This document shows, piece by piece, positions 26,670 through 35,930 of a DNA stretch of 64,000 bases (within the stretch, counting starts at the first letter, position 1; the number at the start of each line of letters is the position of its first letter). The DNA lies in assembly GCA_018992685.1 (NCBI GenBank), contig JACVGT010000019.1, forward strand, positions 1-64,000, in the 5' to 3' direction. The notes under the pieces were generated by a model that was not told the DNA's origin, did not search any database, and worked only from the letters and a program-made list of their open reading frames with translations. A program made the translations under genes and the position numbers. This DNA is from Theionarchaea archaeon (GTDB lineage Archaea > Methanobacteriota_B > Thermococci > Methanofastidiosales > SZ-28-30).

Positions 26670-28758
26670 TTCTCATTGCCAGGAATTGCTTCGCCACGAC
26701 CAGTGCAACCACAATGAGAATCCCCATCAGCACCAGGAAAATCACCAGGTTGCCCGACTTATCCAGAGGACTCCTGGGCTTCCCCCAGATGGTGACCAGA
26801 GACTCTGATGAAGAATCATGGATCTGGACCAGCAATATATCTCTGGGTTTGAGATCTCTGTATCCTGCTCGATCCCAGGGAGAAATAAAATCACTGTAGA
26901 GAAAGGGGGTATCGTACTCCCCTGGATTGTTCTTGACTTCTTCCAGGATGAACGATCCAGGTATATAAGCTGGGTACAGATGAGCACTCTCACCTGAAAA
27001 CCAGTACATCATGGTAGCGGGGATTCCCACAGACTTCAAATCCATCATGCTCTGATACGTGTGACAGATGCATGCCTCCTCCGTTGGTGACTCCCAGTTC
27101 CTGGCACTGATAAAAATGAAGAGTCGATCGCGGTCATCACCCTTCTGAACAATGGCATCCACCAGAGCGAACTCTTTCTTCATATACTTTTCACGCAGCC
27201 CGGGATTTTCCCATTCAGTCAATAAGGAGGCCTTCCTTCTGCTTAGGGTGAAAACATTGTGGGCTATTGCGAAAATTGCTGCATTCCCTCGCATGAGAGG
27301 AGAAGAAGTGGATTCTGTCGCCGTAATGGTACCGTCAAGATTCACCAGGTACTGATAGGGAATATCCAGGAGGTAGGAGAGCTCATGTTCACTCATTTCA
27401 GTCACATCGGTCATCAAATCCTCCTTCATGAAATACTCGATGAGACTGATATATGTTGAAAACTCCAAATCGTTCAGGAATTCATCTCCGGACAAGACAG
27501 TGAGATCGCTCTCGAAGCGGTTCCAGTCATAGAACCGCTCTCCGTAAATGTCAAGAGACACCTTCACCAGCACCCTATAGGGAGTGAGCACCTCACAGGG
27601 GAGAACCCGGGTGGTCTGCCACAGCAGATGATACCGGTATTTTTCAAATCGATCTTCATATACCAGACCCTCACTTGCAAAGCGAGCAGCTTGTATTACA
27701 GACGGATAGTCATCAACAGGTGCAAAGTCTGAGAGCACTGCAAGAAATCGGATGAACAATCCATTCTTCTCTGTGAAATCATAAAGATATCCCTCTTCCT
27801 CCAAGTAGTGGGCAAGCGAGCTGTCGGCCGAAAACAGATATGTCAGATTCTCCACCAGGTACGCGTGACTGTTCTCCACAGGAGAGGGAAGCCTCTCGAG
27901 AAGGGTTAGAGCAGTCTGACGATCCTCATATCCAATAGCACTGAGTGAAGACCATATACGCCAGGACTCAGTTGTCAAAGGATTGATTCGAAGACGTTCA
28001 AACAGGTGCTGATCTTTTTCTATGAGTCTAGTGACTCGCTCAAGCTGGGTTACATTGCTCCTATCAATAGCCTGAAACGACTCCAGATCTACAACCTCGA
28101 AGGTCAACTGGGGAGAATACTGGTACAGAGACTTCAATCCTTGCAACACCAGCACTTCTTCATGCGTGAGAAAATCAGTGAACCACGTTCTGCTGGACAC
28201 ATTCAAAGAAAGGTCAGCTGGGACATCAGCTAGAATCTCCAGCACAATGATTTCCTCAGCAGTGACGAATGTTCTGAACCACTCACTGGACGCAACTTGC
28301 GTGGCCAGCCCACTATTTTTCAATGCGATCTGATACATGAGGCCAACTGCTCTGATCTCCCTGTCACTGAGCGTATCACTTGTCCACCAGCAACCCACAA
28401 CGCTCTCTGCCAGAGAAGGATCCTTTTCAGAAATGTCCACGATAAGCTTCAGGAACTCCGCTTCATTTTCAGAAACAAAATCACTGATCCACATGGTATG
28501 GGCAATCAGGTAGGCAGCAACCGGACTCCTGTCTGCAATGCGGCACATGTGTTCCACGTAGGTCACTTCTGGCATGGTCCCTCTGCGGGCAGCCCACTTT
28601 ACCCACGGATACTCTTTGATAGCCTGGTATATCTCAGGGTGCTCTGTACAGAGAAGAGAGTCGTCTGCTTCTTGGTGCTGCTGAATGCATCCTGCACAAA
28701 GAAGAACCAAAACAGCATACACTGCAGCGCGTCTGAGGTGAGGGTTCTTTGTCCGCAT
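26662..28758 (-). CDS. Large lipoprotein with helical repeats and transglutaminase-like domain
   Basis: Surface protein of 698 residues. The lipobox LLCAGC lies at about 19-24. Residues about 95-240 contain imperfect repeats of about 35 residues built around W-x-x-D/T-F-x-x-x-E (WWTSDTLSDRE, WFRTFVTAEE, WFTDFLTHEE). Residues about 560-610 have a transglutaminase-like core (EEACICHTYQSMMDLKSVGIPA, then SAHLYPAYIPG) supplying candidate Cys and His. A C-terminal helix at about 670-692 would give a second anchor. Transglutaminase proteins commonly join MoxR/DUF58/DUF4129 genes, which face it. The active-site assignment is inference. Confidence 0.65.
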   Translation of the reverse strand: MRTKNPHLRRAAVYAVLVLLCAGCIQQHQEADDSLLCTEHPEIYQAIKEYPWVKWAARRGTMPEVTYVEHMCRIADRSPVAAYLIAHTMWISDFVSENEAEFLKLIVDISEKDPSLAESVVGCWWTSDTLSDREIRAVGLMYQIALKNSGLATQVASSEWFRTFVTAEEIIVLEILADVPADLSLNVSSRTWFTDFLTHEEVLVLQGLKSLYQYSPQLTFEVVDLESFQAIDRSNVTQLERVTRLIEKDQHLFERLRINPLTTESWRIWSSLSAIGYEDRQTALTLLERLPSPVENSHAYLVENLTYLFSADSSLAHYLEEEGYLYDFTEKNGLFIRFLAVLSDFAPVDDYPSVIQAARFASEGLVYEDRFEKYRYHLLWQTTRVLPCEVLTPYRVLVKVSLDIYGERFYDWNRFESDLTVLSGDEFLNDLEFSTYISLIEYFMKEDLMTDVTEMSEHELSYLLDIPYQYLVNLDGTITATESTSSPLMRGNAAIFAIAHNVFTLSRRKASLLTEWENPGLREKYMKKEFALVDAIVQKGDDRDRLFIFISARNWESPTEEACICHTYQSMMDLKSVGIPATMMYWFSGESAHLYPAYIPGSFILEEVKNNPGEYDTPFLYSDFISPWDRAGYRDLKPRDILLVQIHDSSSESLVTIWGKPRSPLDKSGNLVIFLVLMGILIVVALVVAKQFLAMRIT

Positions 28759-28770
28759 TGTACTCGTTTC

Positions 28771-29184
28771 TCATTTGGTTGAGTGCAATATAAACCCTAT
28801 GACCAATCCGAAAAAGAGAACCATCAAAAGCAGGATGGAATATATCATTGACCAGCCCAGTGCACTGAACAGCACAGGCTCCAGGTCAGGATTGATCCCC
28901 AGGAATGAAGGAATGCTGTAAAACAGAGATGTGAGGACAAAGGTCACGATAACAATGACCAGACAGACAAGAAAGGACTTTCTGATATCCTTTACTACAA
29001 GCACTGTCAGATAACCCAGAATGAGGCCTGAACCAAAAAGAAATGACATATTATAGTGTGGAAACGTAGTTATACGCTCAAGCATCAAGAAGATGGTAAA
29101 TGCGGAAAGAATGAAAGCTGCAAGAAAGACGAATGCAATGTTTCGCAAAAGTCTCGATCTGTCTTCCACAGAAAAGAACATCAT
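28771..29184 (-). CDS. Four-helix membrane protein
   Basis: Protein of 137 residues with four predicted helices and no family motif I know. It starts in a TGATG overlap with the preceding gene and ends 12 bp before the lipoprotein gene, so it is probably co-transcribed with the Opp1 operon upstream. Confidence 0.55.
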   Translation of the reverse strand: MMFFSVEDRSRLLRNIAFVFLAAFILSAFTIFLMLERITTFPHYNMSFLFGSGLILGYLTVLVVKDIRKSFLVCLVIVIVTFVLTSLFYSIPSFLGINPDLEPVLFSALGWSMIYSILLLMVLFFGLVIGFILHSTK

Positions 29185-29657
29185 TCCATCACCCAGTATT
29201 CAACTGCACCGGTATTTAGACGGAGTCCTCTGAAAGGAAGTTCCAGCACCAGTTCAAGCTCAATCATCCATATCATCTTACCATATTCTCTGGCCTCGTT
29301 GACGTATTCCATGGGATAACGGTGGATTTCTCCTGAAAACTGGATAATAGTCTCGCCAGGAGGCAGCGTCTGGGTAAGATACAAAGCGTCAGATTTTATA
29401 AAACGTCCATTCACATACAGAAGGTAACGAACCTGGAACGTTCTCAGGACAATAGAAGAGGGATTGATGCACTTCACCCTCACAGTCAATTCTCCCTGAT
29501 CCCCTTTTTCTTTGAGCTGCAAATCTACCAGTTCATACTCCATGCCGTGGGAAGCTTCAGCGGCCTGAACATAGTGCACAAGTGTCGTATAGAGAAATCC
29601 TCCACTGAGAAGCGCCCAAAAAAGTAAAATAAGGAGGATAGTGTTCTCCTTTTTCAT
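29181..29657 (-). CDS. Membrane-anchored exported protein
   Basis: Protein of 158 residues with an N-terminal anchor (ILLILLFWALLSGGFLY) and an exported beta-type domain (VDLQLKEKGDQGELTVRVKC, LTQTLPPGETIIQFSGEI), resembling an immunoglobulin-like or LEA14-type domain; not firmly assigned. ATG 29657 overlaps the end of oppF1 and has AGAGGGGG 4 nt upstream, so it is coupled to the transporter operon. Confidence 0.55.
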   Translation of the reverse strand: MKKENTILLILLFWALLSGGFLYTTLVHYVQAAEASHGMEYELVDLQLKEKGDQGELTVRVKCINPSSIVLRTFQVRYLLYVNGRFIKSDALYLTQTLPPGETIIQFSGEIHRYPMEYVNEAREYGKMIWMIELELVLELPFRGLRLNTGAVEYWVME

Positions 29658-29658
29658 A

Positions 29659-30627
29659 CTACCCCCTCTGAAAACATGCAATCCAGTGACCGCTTTCCAC
29701 CTCTGTCAGGACAGGATCCTGTTGAGCACAAATATCCTTTGCATATTCACATCGCGGGGCAAATCGACACCCGGGAGCCGGGTTGATGGGAGTGGGAACT
29801 CGTCCTCTCAACTCTATCCGCTCTCGTTTCTCCTTGGGATCAGGCACAGGCACGGCAGACAGAAGTGCCTTGGTATAGGGGTGATAGGGATTCCCAATGA
29901 GCTCTTCTGTTTCTGCCAGTTCTACCATTTTTCCAACATACATGATGGCAACTCTGTTGCACATGTACCTCGCCACCGCAAGATCATGCGTGACAAAGAC
30001 CAGCGTGAGGTTGAATCGTTCCTTCAACTCCAGAAGCAGGTTCATGACGCCTGCTCTGATAGACACATCCAGCATAGACATGGGCTCGTCTGCCACAATG
30101 AACTCAGGGTTGATCACCAGTGCTCGCGCCACTGCTATCCTCTGCCTCTGACCTCCGCTGAGTTCATGAGGAAATCGGAATATGAAATCCTCAGGTGGAT
30201 TCAGGTCCACGGTTTTCAAGGCATTGGCCACCAGTTCCTCCCGTTCTTCGGGAGTTCCGATGTCCTGGATGATCAGAGGTTCTGCTATGGTGTCCATGAT
30301 GGAGAACCGAGGGTTCAGAGATTCATATGGGTCCTGGAATATCATCTGTACATTTTTCCTGAATTCCTTCAGGGCAGACCCTTTCAGATACGCTATGTCC
30401 TCCCCTTTGAAGTAAATGTGTCCTTCAGTAGGGTCAATCAGTCGAACCAGGAGCTTTCCACATGTGGTCTTTCCACATCCGGATTCCCCTGCCAGACCAA
30501 AGCTTTCTCCTTTTTCTATCTGAAAAGAAACATCTTCCACAGCATGAACATAGTTCGTCTGTTTCTGGAAGAGACCTCCCTTGAGGGCGAATAATTTTGT
30601 CAGGTCTTGAACGTCTAGTAGCGGCAT
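29659..30627 (-). CDS. oppF: Oligopeptide ABC transporter ATPase OppF (system 1)
   Basis: ATPase of 322 residues energising peptide uptake. Walker [10 protein letters not shown] near 42-50, signature ELSGGQRQR, Walker B FIVADEP with D-loop SMLD, and the C-terminal oligopeptide domain with GCRFAPRCEYAKDIC, whose cysteines may bind an Fe-S cluster as known for Dpp ATPases. Partner of OppD1, 4 bp upstream. Confidence 0.93.
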   Translation of the reverse strand: MPLLDVQDLTKLFALKGGLFQKQTNYVHAVEDVSFQIEKGESFGLAGESGCGKTTCGKLLVRLIDPTEGHIYFKGEDIAYLKGSALKEFRKNVQMIFQDPYESLNPRFSIMDTIAEPLIIQDIGTPEEREELVANALKTVDLNPPEDFIFRFPHELSGGQRQRIAVARALVINPEFIVADEPMSMLDVSIRAGVMNLLLELKERFNLTLVFVTHDLAVARYMCNRVAIMYVGKMVELAETEELIGNPYHPYTKALLSAVPVPDPKEKRERIELRGRVPTPINPAPGCRFAPRCEYAKDICAQQDPVLTEVESGHWIACFQRG

Positions 30628-30631
30628 TGGA

Positions 30632-31600
30632 TCACCTCAATGATAATTCTCCTGCAAAGTGGCACGCTGCGTAGTGCCTCTCCTGGAATTCCCTGAACTC
30701 GGGCACTTGTTCTTTGCACAGTCTCTGGGCAAACGGACAGCGGGTATGGAACCGGCACCCTGTGGGTGGGTTGAGCAGATTGGGTGGTTCTCCTGGAATG
30801 GGATTCAGCTTCTTCAGAGGTCCCTTAATGCTGGGGAATGAAGACAGCAATCCGTTTGTATACGGATGAAGGGGCGACGCAAAGAGGGTAACAGAATCTG
30901 AATATTCCACGACATTGCCTGCATACATGACGGCTATTCGTTCACACGTTTCAGCAATCACCGAGATGTCGTGAGAAATATAGAGCATGGTCATATCAAG
31001 TTTGGCCTGGATCTTCTTGATTTCCTTTATGATGCTGTCCTGGACTATCACATCCAACGCAGTGGTGGGTTCATCCGCGATAATCATGTCTGGGTCACAT
31101 GCGAGAGCCATAGCGATGATAGCCCTCTGCTTCATCCCTCCACTGTACTCGTGAGGATAGTTCTCTGCTCTTTCCGGGGACATGCCCACCAACTCATAGA
31201 GCTGTGCAACCCGTTCATATGCTTCTTCCTTGGAAACCTCTTCGTGGAGCATGATTGCCTCCACAATCTGATCTCCTACCTTGTATACTGGATTGAGAGC
31301 GTTCATGGCAGCTTGAAAAATCATGGATATACCATTCCATCTGACAGATCTCATCTCATCCTCAGGCTTGGGAACCAGATCGTCACCTTTGAACAAGATT
31401 TCTCCTTCCAGTATGCGTCCATTGTCAGGGAGGAGCTTCAGGATGGATATCCCAATGGACGTCTTTCCACAGCCGGATTCGCCCACCAGTCCCACTGATT
31501 CTCCCTTCCCGATTTCAAGAGAAACTCCCTCTACAGCCTTCACGTCTCCTTTCTTTGTAGAGAAATACATTCTTAGATTATTCACTTCGAGAATCTTCAC
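30632..31600 (-). CDS. oppD: Oligopeptide ABC transporter ATPase OppD (system 1)
   Basis: ATPase of 322 residues with Walker [10 protein letters not shown], signature EYSGGMKQR, Walker B MIIADEPTTALD and the C-terminal cysteine motif GCRFHTRCPFAQRLC. It pairs with OppF1 to drive peptide import. It lies 4 bp from both neighbours. Confidence 0.93.
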   Translation of the reverse strand: MKILEVNNLRMYFSTKKGDVKAVEGVSLEIGKGESVGLVGESGCGKTSIGISILKLLPDNGRILEGEILFKGDDLVPKPEDEMRSVRWNGISMIFQAAMNALNPVYKVGDQIVEAIMLHEEVSKEEAYERVAQLYELVGMSPERAENYPHEYSGGMKQRAIIAMALACDPDMIIADEPTTALDVIVQDSIIKEIKKIQAKLDMTMLYISHDISVIAETCERIAVMYAGNVVEYSDSVTLFASPLHPYTNGLLSSFPSIKGPLKKLNPIPGEPPNLLNPPTGCRFHTRCPFAQRLCKEQVPEFREFQERHYAACHFAGELSLR

Positions 31601-31604
31601 CGGA

Positions 31605-32507
31605 TCACCTTTTTCTCAGTCTCGGATTGACGATTTCATCTACCGCTCTTCCAATGAGGTAGAACGAAAGCGTCATCAGTGTGATGCACAATCCAGGAGG
31701 AAGCATCCAATACCAGGTGAACGTGCTGCCTGTTGTCCTGCACCACTGGAGCATGATTCCCCAGCTCACTCGCGTGGGATCTCCCAGTCCCAGATAGGAA
31801 ACACCTGCTTCAGTCAGGATTGCACCCAGAACCAGGAAGCTCATGTACAGGAAACTCAGGGGAAGTACATTTGGACCTATGTGTCGGAAAATGATTCGTG
31901 CATCAGTGGCTCCCGCCACCCGGGCCGCTTCCACAAACGGCCTCTGCTTCAGAGACAATGTTTGAGATCGAATAACCCTTGAAATACCGCCCCATGAGAG
32001 CAGAGCAATGATGAGTACCAGAACCCAGATACTCTGCTTGCCCACGGCTGCAGACACCACAATGATGAGGGGCAAGAAAGGCAGGGTCAGTACAATGTCC
32101 ACTGTCCTCATCAGCAGCGTATCCGTCGTCCCTCCATAGTACCCAGAAACCAACCCTACGGTTGTCCCAATGGCAACTGCCACCACAGCTGCAGTCAGAC
32201 CAATGAGAAATGCGATCTGTGCACCTGACATGAGCTGAGACATAATGTCCCTGCCCCAGAAATCAGTTCCCAGAAGATGGGTTATAGACGGGGGAGATTT
32301 GGAAACAATGAAAGGATCAAATCCAGTCATGGGGTGATAAATAGGATCTATGTGGGGCATTACAAACCCCAAGACGGCAAACACGAAGAAGAAAACAAGG
32401 AGTCCAATTCCCACCAGTCCAATCTTGTTCTCCTTGTACATTTCCCAGCTCTTCTTCCACTGCTGGATTCGCGCTTCCCACTTGGTTCTCGGTTTCTGTT
32501 CTTCCAT
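31605..32507 (-). CDS. oppC: Oligopeptide ABC transporter permease OppC (system 1)
   Basis: Permease of 300 residues with about six membrane helices; the N-terminal segment is followed by a DPIYHPM-type loop. The EAA loop (FVEAARVAGATDARIIFRHIGPN near 200-222) contacts the ATPases. Acts with OppB1 as the membrane channel. Confidence 0.92.
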   Translation of the reverse strand: MEEQKPRTKWEARIQQWKKSWEMYKENKIGLVGIGLLVFFFVFAVLGFVMPHIDPIYHPMTGFDPFIVSKSPPSITHLLGTDFWGRDIMSQLMSGAQIAFLIGLTAAVVAVAIGTTVGLVSGYYGGTTDTLLMRTVDIVLTLPFLPLIIVVSAAVGKQSIWVLVLIIALLSWGGISRVIRSQTLSLKQRPFVEAARVAGATDARIIFRHIGPNVLPLSFLYMSFLVLGAILTEAGVSYLGLGDPTRVSWGIMLQWCRTTGSTFTWYWMLPPGLCITLMTLSFYLIGRAVDEIVNPRLRKR

Positions 32508-32517
32508 TTCTCATCAC

Positions 32518-33495
32518 CTAGTACACAATTCGTGGATCCAGATAGGCGTACAAAATATCCGCCACCAGGTTGGCCACCAGAACCAGTAAGGCGATAAACA
32601 GAAACGAAGCCTGGGCCAGCGGATAGTCAAAAGTCAGGGTTGCATCGACGATCATCTTTCCCAACCCCGGGTACGAGAAGGTGGTTTCCGTCAGAACACC
32701 CCCTCCCACAGATCCAGCAACCGCAATGGCGAACGTCGTTACCACCGGTAACATGGCATTGCGTGCAGCATGCCTATCTCTGATTGTCTTTTCCGGCAAT
32801 CCCTTTGCTCTGGCTGTCATGATATAGTCTTCCCGGAGCGTCTCAAGCATACTGGTACGCATGACCAGCATACTCCCTGCAAAGAATGCCAGCGTCAAAA
32901 CTGATAGAGGCAGAGTGACATGTTTCAGAACGTCATACGCCTTAAGCAGCATACCAGAAGAAGGATCAGACCAAACATCGGGGCCTTTCAGCCCTCCCAG
33001 AGGAAAAAACCCGAACTTGTAGGAAAATATCCACAGTGCAATGAGTCCCACCCAGAAAATCGGCATACAATAGAAGAACAGCCCAAACAGGGTAGACCCA
33101 AACTCAAGCTTTCCTCCCCTCCTCCATGCAATTATCTTCCCAAGTGTTATTCCCAAACTATACGAAATGATATACGCACCTGTCCACAGGAGAATGGTTG
33201 CAGGGAGTTTCTCCTTCACCAAATCGTAAACAGGTCTCGCATAGTAAAACGAACGCCCAAAATTCCCTCTGAAAAAGTTCCTCAGATAAAAGAGATACTG
33301 ATACCATATTGGCTTATCAAGACCAAACTGAGCACGAATTATAGCTTTATGCTCAGGCGTCATTCTGGTATCCAGCATAAAAGCAGTGGGATCGCCAGGC
33401 ATCATTCTAAAGAGAATGAACATAATGGTCATAATGATTATCAAGGTTAAGAATATCTGGAATATCCTTTTTACAATGTACTTTTGCATGCTCAC
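32518..33495 (-). CDS. oppB: Oligopeptide ABC transporter permease OppB (system 1)
   Basis: Permease of 325 residues. Family markers are YIVKRIFQIFLTL at the start, MMPGDPTAFM, and the EAA-like loop LREDYIMTARAKGLPEKTIRDRHAARN. The start is GTG at 33495 with GGAGGTTGAT 3 nt upstream; ATG 33489 is an alternative. A T-tract separates it from the binding-protein gene. Confidence 0.92.
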   Translation of the reverse strand: MSMQKYIVKRIFQIFLTLIIIMTIMFILFRMMPGDPTAFMLDTRMTPEHKAIIRAQFGLDKPIWYQYLFYLRNFFRGNFGRSFYYARPVYDLVKEKLPATILLWTGAYIISYSLGITLGKIIAWRRGGKLEFGSTLFGLFFYCMPIFWVGLIALWIFSYKFGFFPLGGLKGPDVWSDPSSGMLLKAYDVLKHVTLPLSVLTLAFFAGSMLVMRTSMLETLREDYIMTARAKGLPEKTIRDRHAARNAMLPVVTTFAIAVAGSVGGGVLTETTFSYPGLGKMIVDATLTFDYPLAQASFLFIALLVLVANLVADILYAYLDPRIVY

Positions 33496-33540
33496 GTTAT
33501 CAACCTCCTCCTTTCAGCTTTCCTACTCTCGACTGGTTTC

Positions 33541-33562
33541 TAAAAAAAAATAAAAAAAAAGG
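33541..33562 (-). terminator. T-tract between oppA1 and oppB1
   Basis: Read on the minus strand, two runs of nine and ten T follow the oppA1 stop almost at once. Such U-tracts end or thin archaeal transcripts, so the binding protein would be made in excess over the permease. Confidence 0.6.
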
Positions 33563-33563
33563 G

Positions 33564-35408
33564 TTAGTTTCTCCTCTTGAGATAGACAGTACTACCTCCA
33601 ATCACTGCAAGCACCACAAAGAGCGTTCCGAGACAGGGCCCGTCGCCTTCTGCTTCTTTCTCTTCGGCTGCTGGCGCTGGTGTCTCTTCTGGAGTTACGA
33701 CAGGTTTGATGTACACGATGGAGTCTGAGATTCCGTCAAGTTCGTCAAACCAGCCAGAAAAGTGGTCATTCCTGTAGGCTTCCACAGCTGCGGGAGCAAA
33801 CAGCGGAATGTAGGGCAGTTCGTTTGCCAGGTACTCCTGCAATCTGAAAGCTGCCTGGATCTTCTCACCACGAGGTCCACAGGTGACCAGATCATCAGCC
33901 AGTCTGTCAAACTCAGGGTTAGAATACTGAGGAATGTTGTACCCGTACTCCATGATCTGCGAAGAGTGGAAGAAGTCTCTCAGGTAGTCAGGATAGATTG
34001 TCAGAGACCACCCCAGAACGAACATGTCATAGTCACGCTCACCCATTGCCTTCTGGACAATTGTACCAAATGCAGTCGGTTGCGCTGTAACTGGCAGGCC
34101 AATCTGTTTCAACCACTCCTGAATCAGCATACCAGACATAGCACGCAGTGGGTCGTAATCAGCAGGCGGTGTCAAGATGACGAATGGTTTGATGTACTCT
34201 CCTTTGTACTTCATACCTTCTCCAGGAACAACGACTCCTTCTTCAACAGTGGGCTCCACATCCCAAGAGTAGTTGCCAGTTTGCTTGAGAATATTCACAG
34301 CTTCAGGGACCCTTTCTGTCATGGGCTGACCGTACCCCCACTTCTTGACCTCAGTGTTGTACCACTGACGGTTGCCTGGAGGCACGACAGAGTAGAGAGC
34401 TTCACCATAGTTCTGCAACACTCTCTCCTGGATGAAATCTCTGTCCACAAGAGTCGCTACAGCCTGCCTGAAAGCCACATCACTGAAGGGCTCTCGTGCA
34501 CAGTTAAATGCCATGTAACGCATTCCGTTCTCAGGGTTGTTGGTTACCGTGACATTGGGATCTGCCAGAAGGTCTGACACATATCCGGGCTGAATTGCCC
34601 ACCATATGTAGTCAATCTCACCCTTTTTCAATCCCAAAATAGCAGCGTCTGTAGTGTCATAAATCCTATACACAATATAGTCAAAGTAAGGACCGAGAAC
34701 CAACTGGGTCCCATCGTCATATACATGGGTGCGACCGGTGTCAAAGTAGTTAGGATTCTTCTTGCTCTTGACATAGGAACCTCTCTGCCATTCCATGAAG
34801 ATAAGAGGCCCACAGCTCAGAATCTCATCAGGTTCTACAGGTTGGTACTCCTGCACAGCCTTGGTGGGATTCTCTGCAGCCCTAAACTCAGCGAGCTTGG
34901 GTTCCCAGATGTGACTGGGGATTGGCAAGCTCATGAGAGTCCCTTCAATGAAGGTTACTCTACATTCTGAGAGCACGAAGTGCAAGGTATAGTCATCGAG
35001 AGCTTCCACCGTCTCCACAAATTCCCAGCTAGACAGGTAACGGCCAATCTGGAATTCCTTGACCATGTTTCCAAACAGTGCATAGTCATGAGCAGTCAGT
35101 GGTTTACCATCAGACCAGTAGACGTCATCTCTGAGCTTGACTGTGTAATCAAGTATGTCAGAGGAAACCTCTGGAACTTCAAGAGCCACATTGGGGACGA
35201 TCTTGAAGTCAATTGGTCTGTAAGTCACTAGTCCTTCATAGAAATAGGTCAAAACGTGCCAGTCCCATACATCCTGCGCTTGGAAAGGATTCATGGTCTT
35301 GGGCTCATCTTGCATTCCGACATTGAAAGTCACTCCACCCTGCGAATGTACCGGTACCATGCTTGCTACCAAAATAGCCACAACAGCGACTATAAAAAGT
35401 CTTTTCAT
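33564..35408 (-). CDS. oppA: Family 5 extracellular solute-binding protein (system 1, normal domain order)
   Basis: Peptide-binding protein of 614 residues. Signal peptide (RLFIVAVVAILVASMVPVHS) is followed by the usual family 5 order: N-terminal lobe (VGMQDEPKTMNPFQAQDV, VKLRDDVYWSDGKPLTAHDYALF), middle (SCGPLIFMEW, FNCAREPFSDVAFRQAVATLVDRDFI) and C-terminal lobe (PVTAQPTAFG, DYDMFVLGWSLTIYPDYLRDFFHSSQI). An acidic linker, GPCLGTLF, a membrane helix and a basic tail (KRRN) form a C-terminal anchor. ATG 35408 has GGAGGT upstream. First gene of the Opp1 operon. Confidence 0.93.
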   Translation of the reverse strand: MKRLFIVAVVAILVASMVPVHSQGGVTFNVGMQDEPKTMNPFQAQDVWDWHVLTYFYEGLVTYRPIDFKIVPNVALEVPEVSSDILDYTVKLRDDVYWSDGKPLTAHDYALFGNMVKEFQIGRYLSSWEFVETVEALDDYTLHFVLSECRVTFIEGTLMSLPIPSHIWEPKLAEFRAAENPTKAVQEYQPVEPDEILSCGPLIFMEWQRGSYVKSKKNPNYFDTGRTHVYDDGTQLVLGPYFDYIVYRIYDTTDAAILGLKKGEIDYIWWAIQPGYVSDLLADPNVTVTNNPENGMRYMAFNCAREPFSDVAFRQAVATLVDRDFIQERVLQNYGEALYSVVPPGNRQWYNTEVKKWGYGQPMTERVPEAVNILKQTGNYSWDVEPTVEEGVVVPGEGMKYKGEYIKPFVILTPPADYDPLRAMSGMLIQEWLKQIGLPVTAQPTAFGTIVQKAMGERDYDMFVLGWSLTIYPDYLRDFFHSSQIMEYGYNIPQYSNPEFDRLADDLVTCGPRGEKIQAAFRLQEYLANELPYIPLFAPAAVEAYRNDHFSGWFDELDGISDSIVYIKPVVTPEETPAPAAEEKEAEGDGPCLGTLFVVLAVIGGSTVYLKRRN

Positions 35409-35467
35409 ACACGAACCTCCTTTTCTCTTTTGCCGACTCAGCCGGCTATTACTCCTTATAGCAACCC

Positions 35468-35480
35468 ACTTATAAAGTTT
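35468..35480 (-). promoter_or_regulatory. Promoter of Opp1 operon
   Basis: Minus strand AAACTTTATAAG; a start site near 35448 leaves a leader of about 40 nt. Unlike the permuted paralogues, no AGTA/TACT palindrome lies close to it. Confidence 0.6.
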
Positions 35481-35771
35481 TCTGTCAAGGGTCAACAAGG
35501 TCTATACGGTAGCTAAGCGAACTTAAAGGATACTCTGTCCTTTTCTTGTCATGGGAAATCAGTATTCAACTGGAGCATTCTTTTCTGAGCGCAATTGTAC
35601 GTATATCTACATCTTCCAATGATACCTACAACCACGTAAGTCTCCGTCCATCATTCGTCGCAGAACGAGAAAAAGGGCTCGGGTATCCTACCTCTTTTTC
35701 TGCTGTGTCTACCTTCTCTTGAGGTTGCCTGTCCCCCTTCCATGGGGCTGCTCTGTGCAGCAGAAGAGGCT
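35481..35771. other. Intergenic region upstream of Opp1
   Basis: About 290 bp between the Opp1 promoter and the end of the Opp2 transcription unit. A T-rich minus-strand stretch is absent and short open frames lack SD sites; I see no gene. Confidence 0.35.
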
Positions 35772-35921
35772 CTAAACCAGAAGCGAGAATATCACAGCCA
35801 ACACAAACAGAAAGACCAATACCAGAACGTACGGGAGAAAAATCTGCCAAAGAGCAATAGTAAAGGCCAGGACATCTTTCTTATCGGCCTTGAATTCCAG
35901 GTTGTTTTCCATGTCTTCCAT
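35772..35921 (-). CDS. 49-residue single-helix membrane protein after archaeosortase gene
   Basis: Small gene found by reading the minus strand after the archaeosortase stop. ATG 35921 is 9 bp downstream of that stop, with AGGTG 6 nt before it, and TAG is at 35772. The first 18 residues are charged (MEDMENNLEFKADKKDV), then about 30 hydrophobic residues (IFLPYVLVLVFLFVLAVIF). Its place at the end of the Opp2-archaeosortase operon suggests an accessory subunit or a regulator of that membrane system; no homologue is recognised. Confidence 0.6.
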   Translation of the reverse strand: MEDMENNLEFKADKKDVLAFTIALWQIFLPYVLVLVFLFVLAVIFSLLV

Positions 35922-35930
35922 TCCATACAC

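Noticed and set aside
33762-34577. 271-codon frame antisense to oppA1
   Set aside because: Lies wholly inside a well-supported binding-protein gene and has shadow-like composition.
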